DNA of 64,000 nt from Quillaja saponaria (taxonomy: Eukaryota; Streptophyta; Magnoliopsida; Fabales; Quillajaceae), in the NCBI GenBank assembly GCA_029379385.1, contig CM055613.1:14774001-14838000 (forward strand). The letters run 5' to 3'. The translations under genes and the position numbers were made by a program. Below the pieces are notes generated by a model that saw only the letters and a program-made list of their open reading frames with translations, was not told the origin of the DNA and searched no databases. Positions 57,401 through 64,000 of this stretch are shown here, piece after piece. The first letter of the stretch is position 1; each line of letters begins with the position of its first letter.

Positions 57401-58496
57401 ACATGAAACACAAAAAATAAGCACATAGGAACATCACTATGGTAAAACTTAGGATGATAAAGGCCCCCCACATAATTTGAAGCAACGACAACTAATGAGA
57501 AACACCTGAAAACCCAAAATGTGAGCTGAAAAGTTCCAGCACAGGGTAGTGTCTAAAGTCACTATAACATAATCAATCATCCCAGAAACACTGCAACATG
57601 CCTTCAAGAGTAATAAAGACCCCGGAAAAGAATCCCTACAATCTCAAACATGCACTAATCTTACCCATTCTTGGCTATTTTTTCATATTAAGTTTACTCA
57701 TAGCATCACAGTAAACTGTCATCATGCCAAAACATTTATATCAAATTCAACAAGAGAAAGTCAGATGCTAGATATTGACTGACAACTTCTGATAGTGGAC
57801 TTGCACAAATTTGGGAATAGGTTTAGATGTATCTTCAATTGAAACTAGCTGCACTGCAATACGAGATGCCATTCAAGTTTCCCTTGTTGAACAGATTGAG
57901 CAAAATGCTGCCTAGAGATCTCAATCCCTGATAGGGGAACATGCACTTTTCGAGTCCATTAAGCGACTAGTTTGATACTTGGAAACATAGTGTTCCCAAA
58001 TGAATCAGCCAGCCAATCTACAAGTCCATGAAATCAGAAATAACTCTTTCTATACACTGATGAATTAAAAAATGATTCCTGGATTCATTTACGAGTTAGG
58101 ACACTTGTTACTCAGTAGATTCACCAAGTCAGAAGATACACAACTATAACTGTAAAGGCCAGAACTATACGCTTCTGACCGAGAATTAGGGCATCAAATT
58201 CGCGACTACCCACTTGTCAGATGAGGTGCACCAAAAGAATATAAGAAAAATCTACCACAACAAATGCAAATAATCGAGAGCATCCTGTTCCTTAAGTACA
58301 TGTTTGATATGTACACTTTGTCACAACAACTATATATGGTAATTTACTAATTTGTTATTAAGATGGGGAATCTATACCAGGATGGAAACATGATCTAACC
58401 AGAAAGATATACCAAACTAATTTGAACAATTTATATTGGATGTAGCTCACCTTGGTGATCATGCACGGGTTTCACCTTCTGCAATCCAGCTTTCAT
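51478..58496 (-). CDS. ML1: MEI2-like RNA-binding protein (AML1/AML4 type), three RRMs
   Basis: Plant relatives of fission yeast Mei2, acting in meiosis and vegetative growth by binding RNA. Thirteen coding exons, 5' to 3': 58451-58496, 56885-57211, 55612-56027, 55347-55505, 55032-55148, 54784-54935, 54607-54689, 54116-54517, 53025-53668, 52502-52586, 52347-52415, 52075-52254, 51478-51642. RRM1 about 242-316 (RTLFVRNI, RGFVMVSYCD). RRM2 about 327-405 (GMLVLSNLDSSVSNDEL, FIEFYDVRAAEAAL). C-terminal Mei2 RRM3 about 770-890 (RTTLMIKNIPNKYTSKMLLA, YAFINM, FNGKKWEKFNSEKVASLAYA), then CRPILFHTDGPNAGDPEPFP. ESSLFSSSMSDLFSRK in the N-terminus fits AML1/AML4. Total is 2845 bases, one more than a multiple of three: exon 53025-53668 has an extra base near 53528, splitting FINGACAP from RLPQMPGFPRTPPHM. 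Without it the product is 947 residues (AML1 about 915). The ATG at 58494-58496 follows an in-frame TAG. The symbol is a family-level label. Confidence 0.92.
52497..52502 (-). other. GC-AG intron donor in the MEI2-like gene
   Basis: On the - strand the exon ends TTCAAG and the intron begins GCAAGT at 52501 downward. The next exon starts AACAAATGT after TGCAG at 52415. The join gives PIDFK-NKCNVGYAF, conserved in the family, so the GC donor is forced by the protein. AG/GCAAGT is the classical context of the rare GC-AG introns still handled by the major spliceosome. Confidence 0.85.
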
Positions 58497-60230
58497 CTAT
58501 CCAACAAAAGATCAGAAAGATAACGACACACTGAGATCATGCAGAAGTTCAATCAACACAAAAGGAAAAAGCTCATAAATCATAAATAATGAAATGCTTT
58601 GTGAAGCAACTACTAAACTTGTCTTAGTCTCAAAAAGGAAGTGTTTTCACAGAGAGACAAAATAATACTGACACTGGATAGGACGATAAACACTTCAGAA
58701 CAAAAACGTAATTCTTCAAAGAAATGGGATGAGGCAGATAGGCCACTTCCTTTGATCCATTTTTTTAAATGGCATCCTGCAGCTCAGGGTTCAGGAACTT
58801 TCGCAACAGAAGAGACACTAAAAAGCACCTAACTGGCCAACTTGGTTAGGCTGTATGCCTCTTTATCTCTTAAGTATATTAGGGTTACTCTTACTAAACA
58901 GATGATTAAACATTGGATTTCAAAACAAAATTTTAGAATTGCAAAGGGACATGTTATACCCATAACATTACAAGACAACCACCTCCACCCAACCCCAAAC
59001 CCTTCAAAAAAGAATTGAAAATGACCGAGACTCTGCTGCCATAATTAAAGAGGTTGGGTTAGGAAAAAAAAAAAGCCAAAATGTACGTCTTTGGCTTTTT
59101 TTTTTCCCTTGATCTGAAGCGCGTGTTTTAATATCTTCAGTTAGAAATTGAGAGACCAAGAACACGGGATAGTATAGGGAAAAAGGAAAACCCGTTGCTT
59201 ACCTATCAACGACCTCACCTAACATCAAGCTCAAAAAACAAAAACAAAAATTACCTGTTTGGTTGCCGAGAAAACAATAACACTAGAGGAAGCAGAAAAT
59301 GTCCACTAAAATGCACCCAAAAAAAAACTTTTTTTCGCAGATGCAGGGGGAATTTTGCCAATAAACCTAAAAAGAATGACGGATCAAGAATAGAACCCAA
59401 AATTTATGAGAAAGAAAGCAAATAATTACGTAAAAAGGAGATCCAACCACCGAAAAAAAACTCAAATTCAATAATAACAACCAAAGAAAACGCCAATCAT
59501 AAAGCACAATTTGTCAAAAGAAAAAAATTTCCCACCTTTTCAAAATTGACCACCATCTGAATGTCGCTGCACAAGTACTTAAACTTTCTCTTTCACTATC
59601 CCTCTCTTTTTCTTCACAATTGAGCAAACTCGCTCCTATAAAATTTGGGTAGAATGATGGATGGAAAAAGAAACTGAATTTGGATGAGGATTAGGTGGGT
59701 AAGGGGACTAGAGCATACAGAATTAAGAAAGAAGGGATCTCAGCATATCAATCACTGCCTGTAAAAATCTCCTTTTTCTCTTTCTCTCTCTGCATTGCCT
59801 TGCAGGCCAGCTCTCACAACAAAAGAAAGGAAGAAAGAGAAGGATGTATAGATGGGTATACAAAATATTTTCTTTTTCTCTTTTTTGTTTCTTTCTATAG
59901 AACTAAACACCGTTGTAATACCACAAAAACAACCAGAATATGAATTAAAAATTCACAATTCACAGCTGACACTTGAAGAAAATGGAGATCCGGCCAGTGT
60001 AGAGCGAATTTCCGGCGAGATTTCCCTCGCCGGTCGCTCTGATATCTGGAAAAGAAACAGACAAAACTAACACCACAGAGTTGTGAGAAAGAGAGAAAGA
60101 GCTTTGTTAGTTGGTTGGCTTTGAAAAGAAGGACAGAGGAGAGAGAGAGGGAAAGAAAGAAAGAGAAGAAATAGGCGCGGGTTTTGGTTGTGTGTAGTGT
60201 GCGGCTTTCGTGTTTGCTTGTGGATGAAAC
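58497..60230 (-). promoter_or_regulatory. 5' leader with intron(s) and promoter of the MEI2-like gene
   Basis: The start-codon exon is preceded by TTGTTGGATAG, which looks like a splice acceptor, so at least one noncoding leader exon lies further right. 59550-60170 has the CT-rich (read on -) composition of a plant leader, including a long GA/CT tract at 60085-60170 (GAGAGAAAGAAAGAAAGAGAAG on +). The transcription start is probably near 60100-60200. The boundaries are estimates. Confidence 0.45.
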
Positions 60231-63010
60231 AAAATCAGACCCGTTGGTTTTCCTTCGTATACGTATGAGTCAATCTAATGCCTTTCTTTCTGGCTTGGCT
60301 TCCTGCTGCTGAGTTGGGTTTGCTCTATAATTCCTCTAAAGCAATAACATGATATTCCATTCCACTATATTTTATCATAAAATTACTATTTAAGACAGGA
60401 TGTACAATTTTATCCAATAAAAAAAATTCAATTTTAATTAATGAATATCAAAACATAAAGTAATTTTTATCTTGTACTAAAAAAAAAAATAGTGTTATAT
60501 TTAGAAATTTTACTGCAAGTCTTATCAAAGAAATATATATATTTATTTATTTATGATGTGCTATAGTTAATTAAAAAAATCGCTTTATCATTTGACTTAT
60601 GATTTAAAAGTAACAAAAAACACTGAAATTTGTAATTAATAAATCGGTTATAATCCTTATTGAAATTGATTATTTCACTTATTTTCTAAAATTCCTTTAT
60701 TGAGTTCGAGTATAGTAAAAGAATTATTGACTTGCCTATCCATTTTTCATAATATTTCAAAATATTAATTATAGAAGAATCATGGAATTACATGTACATT
60801 GCATTCTTAAATACAACATCTATCAATTATTTTTGATACAATAATCTAAGAAATGAATGTTTCATTTTTTCTTATATATATATAAAAAGAAAAAATAGTT
60901 TGATTGTAATCTTTTTTTTTTTCTAAAGTATAATGAATTATAAAGTTTTAAATCAATTGTTAATTTTATTTGTTTTATCATGTAATTTAGTATTCATCAA
61001 TAATTTTAGTGTTATATAATTAATGTTTAATTACTTTTAGAATATACTTTAATTTTAAAATAATATATTTATTACATCTTAATAAATAAATATCTTAATT
61101 TTTTTAAAATCTAATTTAATTTTTGCATTCCTTCTTTATTTAAACAAAACAGAATTAGGTTTCTTCCTTTGTCAATAAGTTAGTTAAATACACACCTGAA
61201 GTTTGGATGGTTTTTGGTGTCAAAATTAGGCAAATTATATTATATTTCTAACAACTTTCCTCAACCATTTTCCAATGTATCTAATTAAAGTGAGTGTCGT
61301 ATACGAAAATGTTTTGGAAATGTGAAATAATAAATAAATTATCCTAATAATTAAGACAATTGGGATAAGATCCTCCCTCTTGTCCACTCTAAGAATAATT
61401 AATTTTTTATTTATTTTTTAATATAATTAAAAAGATATTATACTAAATTTAGAATTCCATCTCTGTCCTCTGTCTTCGTTGTGTGTGGATAACAAACTTT
61501 CCACCAATAGGCTGCTACTTTTTGCTCATACCACGTCACATGCCCAATCATTTATTTTCAACACTCACATTATCGTTTAATTATTATAAGGTATAAATAA
61601 TTGTACCTCCCCATGCTCATCATTTATATCCTAGTAACCAAATTAGTGATTTGATTTGTATACATATTTTGAGTAACATAAAAAATATATTATTTAAGTT
61701 AAAACTAACAAATTTATAAAATCTTTACTTTTTACAACCTCTTGAAAAGCATCAGAATACAAAAATTAATAAAGTGAATACATATTTTTCAGATTAATTT
61801 ACTTGAAATTTTGATTTATTTTATGTATATCTATATATTTTTTTTTCTCTTTTCTTTTTATAGATCATTTATACCTAATTTTGTTGGCATTAATACTATA
61901 TATATATATGGAGAGAGAGAGAAAAATATCTCATAGAAACTTTATGATTTTTGTGCCTAGGATTGAGAATGAAAAAGTTATAATAAACAAATTCTAAAGC
62001 GAATGTTCATAAGATTTCAAATTGCAGATCTCCACTTTATTAAAATTTAATCAAACAAACACAACTTTTCATTCAAATTAAAGTTAAATGTTTAGAACTC
62101 ACACAAATTAGAATGAGTTAGCTCTTCTAAATTATAAAAGAATAAGGCATACTTGTTGTTTATATATACCCATTTGCAGCTCAAATTGCACCATCTTGAA
62201 ATTGAATGTGAATGAATTATTAGTTCAATCCATAAGATTCAAATTGAGTCCATCACAATGCCCAGTTGTAAATAAATTAATTTATAAAGTTGTTGAGATG
62301 AGTTAGTCATTGACCACACAGGCTTATATTTTTATTTTATCACATTATTTAACTTTGTCCTCTCTCTCCCTCTTCTCCTCTATTTTGTTTTTAAGATGAG
62401 CAGTACAAGACAATACAAGAAACTAAAACCAGGCATCTTGAAAATTATTACCTACTAAATTAACTAATAAAGTCTGCACATAATTAACTAAGGATTTGTC
62501 TTTCTAATTCTTAAAATAATAAAAAATAATTTAACTATAAATTATTTTGAATCAAATATGTTTGTCCACCGTAAGAATAATAATGCATTCCTCTCTTTTT
62601 ATTTAAAATTTCTTCAAGGCAAAAAAATACATAACATTATAATTTCAATGAATCTTTTTAAAATGGAGTGAAACGTATTCAATTATGCAATACATTCATA
62701 TATATTTGAAAAGAAAGTATGAAGATCTACGTTTTTGTATATATGTTTAATATAGTTTTTTTTGGGTATCAAATACTTTTTTTTTTTCCTTTTTATATAT
62801 GTAATACTTGAATCATTTATAGAATAAAGTAATTAAAATTTTATCAATTTATGTTTTTAAAAGAAGTGAAATTGTTAATCTCATTACAACAAAATAGTAT
62901 TGAAAATATTAATAACTAGTGAATTAAACTTTCAGTCTCCAAAGAAAAGCGAGCGCTACATAGTGGATTGTGAAATAAAGTATTTATAACACAGATGTAT
63001 TTACTTGTCA
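60231..63010. other. AT-rich intergenic DNA, no gene seen
   Basis: Very AT-rich with TA and poly-T simple runs. A (TA)n-GAGAGAGAGAGA tract lies near 61897-61923. No reading frame with protein-like composition and no recognisable repeat family. Confidence 0.6.
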
Positions 63011-63653
63011 CTTTGTTATTTGTCTTTTTTTTTTTTTTTTGGTACAAACTAGATTAAATTCCATAAAGACAAATTGAGTTCATACAAAGTTAAATGATAA
63101 TAAAAGAATATAGTTTAGGAAAACTGGTTCTCTTACATCAGTATGATCATAATGAGAAATAATGCAAGTATGCATCGAAATAAAAGTTAAAATAGAGTAT
63201 CGTTGAGGAAGTGAAGCTCCAAATTTAGTTAAGCCATCAACACACCTATTAGCTTCTCGAAACATTTAATTAATTTTTATCTCCTAAGAGTGATTCATTA
63301 ATTAATTGTTTGTAATCATTCAATAGAGTATTAAAATGGTTAACAAAGTTTTTCTCTTTTAGAAGATGAAGGACAACATCTAAATTTTAGTGGCAACAAT
63401 AGACTAACTAATCAGAAGTGGAGGACAACAATTTGGGGGAATAGTAAAAATAAATTTACTCAAAGTAACCTAACACCTACAATCTCTTAAGCAATGCAAA
63501 ACACTATCTAGTTCTAATCTGCAAAACATAGAATAAAGGATATATATTTAAGATTTTTCTATTACAAAGAAGGGATTTAGAGGGAATTGAATCCTTAACA
63601 CATAGCTCAATGAAATATTTAATGTCTAGGATGAAAACACTCTTTGTTATTTG
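63011..63653 (-). mobile_element. 5'-truncated LINE insertion with poly(A) tail and 12-bp target-site duplication
   Basis: CTTTGTTATTTG occurs at 63011-63022 and again, perfectly, at 63642-63653. Between them, read on the - strand, the insert ends in a poly(A) tail (T run on + at about 63025-63040), as expected of target-primed reverse transcription. The 3' part encodes a decayed RNase H-like terminus of a plant L1-type LINE: SWEIKIN, a stop, then MFREANRCVDGLTKFGASLP (about 63310-63205), matching the usual WE.+IxHxYREANxCADxLAxLG pattern. The insert is about 620 bp, so most of ORF2 is missing at the 5' end. Stops and shifts in the coding part show it is inactive. Confidence 0.85.
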
Positions 63654-64000
63654 GTCAATGTGGCTCTACCATTGTACATTACCTAACAAAAATGAGATTC
63701 CAATATTCACCAAACCAATTTATTAGTATTTGATTATCTCCATTTATAGTCCATATTAATAATTTTTTGTTTGTTTGTTTTTGTTTACGTAGATCTCACA
63801 AGAATAATATTTAAAAAAACTACCTAGCTCATAATAAATTTCCAAGTTCAGAGGATAACACCTAGGTAACTTGCAAATTAAGGTCTTTTATTAAGTTTAT
63901 ATATAAATCCCAGAATATAAAGTGGTCCTGCTTCTGCAGAAGACAGACCCAATTAAATAGAACATATTCATATTGATATGGTTAATGATGATCCATGTGA
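63654..64000. other. Right-edge AT-rich flank, nothing recognised
   Basis: No gene, repeat or signal seen in these ~350 bases. Contains a GTTTGTTTGTTTTTGTTT run near 63768-63786. Confidence 0.5.

Noticed and set aside
59695..60070. + strand frames of 72-82 codons near 59.7-60.1 kb
   Set aside because: They lie antisense in the CT-rich leader of the MEI2-like gene and have no domain.

Overview
The window is nuclear DNA of a flowering plant, most likely a eudicot. It is AT-rich, with long poly-A/T stretches, small coding exons split by GT-AG introns, plant-only gene families and decayed plant transposons. I cannot name the species. Six real protein genes are supported exon by exon. On the + strand are a VIM/ORTHRUS-type PHD-RING-SRA-RING E3 ligase (7039-11996) and the mitochondrial import-motor subunit PAM16 (start near 15732, stop at 17489). 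On the - strand are an AP2/ERF transcription factor (22316-23650), a BONZAI-type copine (26240-34459, 16 coding exons), a seven-exon coiled-coil plus WD40 protein (44019-50178) and a MEI2-like RNA-binding protein of the AML1/AML4 type (51478-58496, 13 coding exons).

Layout. 1-4.2 kb is a decayed transposon region: diverged inverted arms, a broken ORF remnant, a tandem array with an ATT microsatellite, and a family of short hairpins. 4.2-6.85 kb is empty AT-rich DNA. 6.85-12.2 kb is VIM. 12.2-14.9 kb is empty. 14.98-17.5 kb is PAM16 with a recognisable housekeeping promoter (site II elements plus telo-box) and a GC-rich repeat in its first coding intron. 17.5-22.3 kb is intergenic with small tandem duplications. 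22.3-24.0 kb is the ERF gene. 24.0-26.2 kb is intergenic with a GC-rich island. 26.2-34.5 kb is the copine. 34.5-43.9 kb has no intact gene but holds an oxysterol-binding-protein-related fragment, a frameshifted unknown pseudogene on the - strand and some coding-like shards. 44.0-50.2 kb is the WD40 gene. 51.5-60.2 kb is the MEI2-like gene with its 5' leader. 60.2-64 kb is intergenic and carries a 5'-truncated LINE insertion with a 12-bp target-site duplication.

The genes are independent units, as usual in a plant genome, and there is no operon logic. Loose themes are defence and growth balance (PAM16 and copines have Arabidopsis mutants with altered immunity), DNA methylation maintenance (VIM) and RNA-based developmental control (MEI2-like).

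I found no new biological system. The most checkable oddities are a single-base frame break in each of two otherwise well-preserved genes (VIM at a C6 run near 10837-10842, MEI2-like near 53528), an ERF reading frame that opens with GTG instead of ATG, a GC-AG intron in the RRM3 region of the MEI2-like gene, and the LINE insertion. The copine, WD40 and PAM16 exons sum to intact frames.
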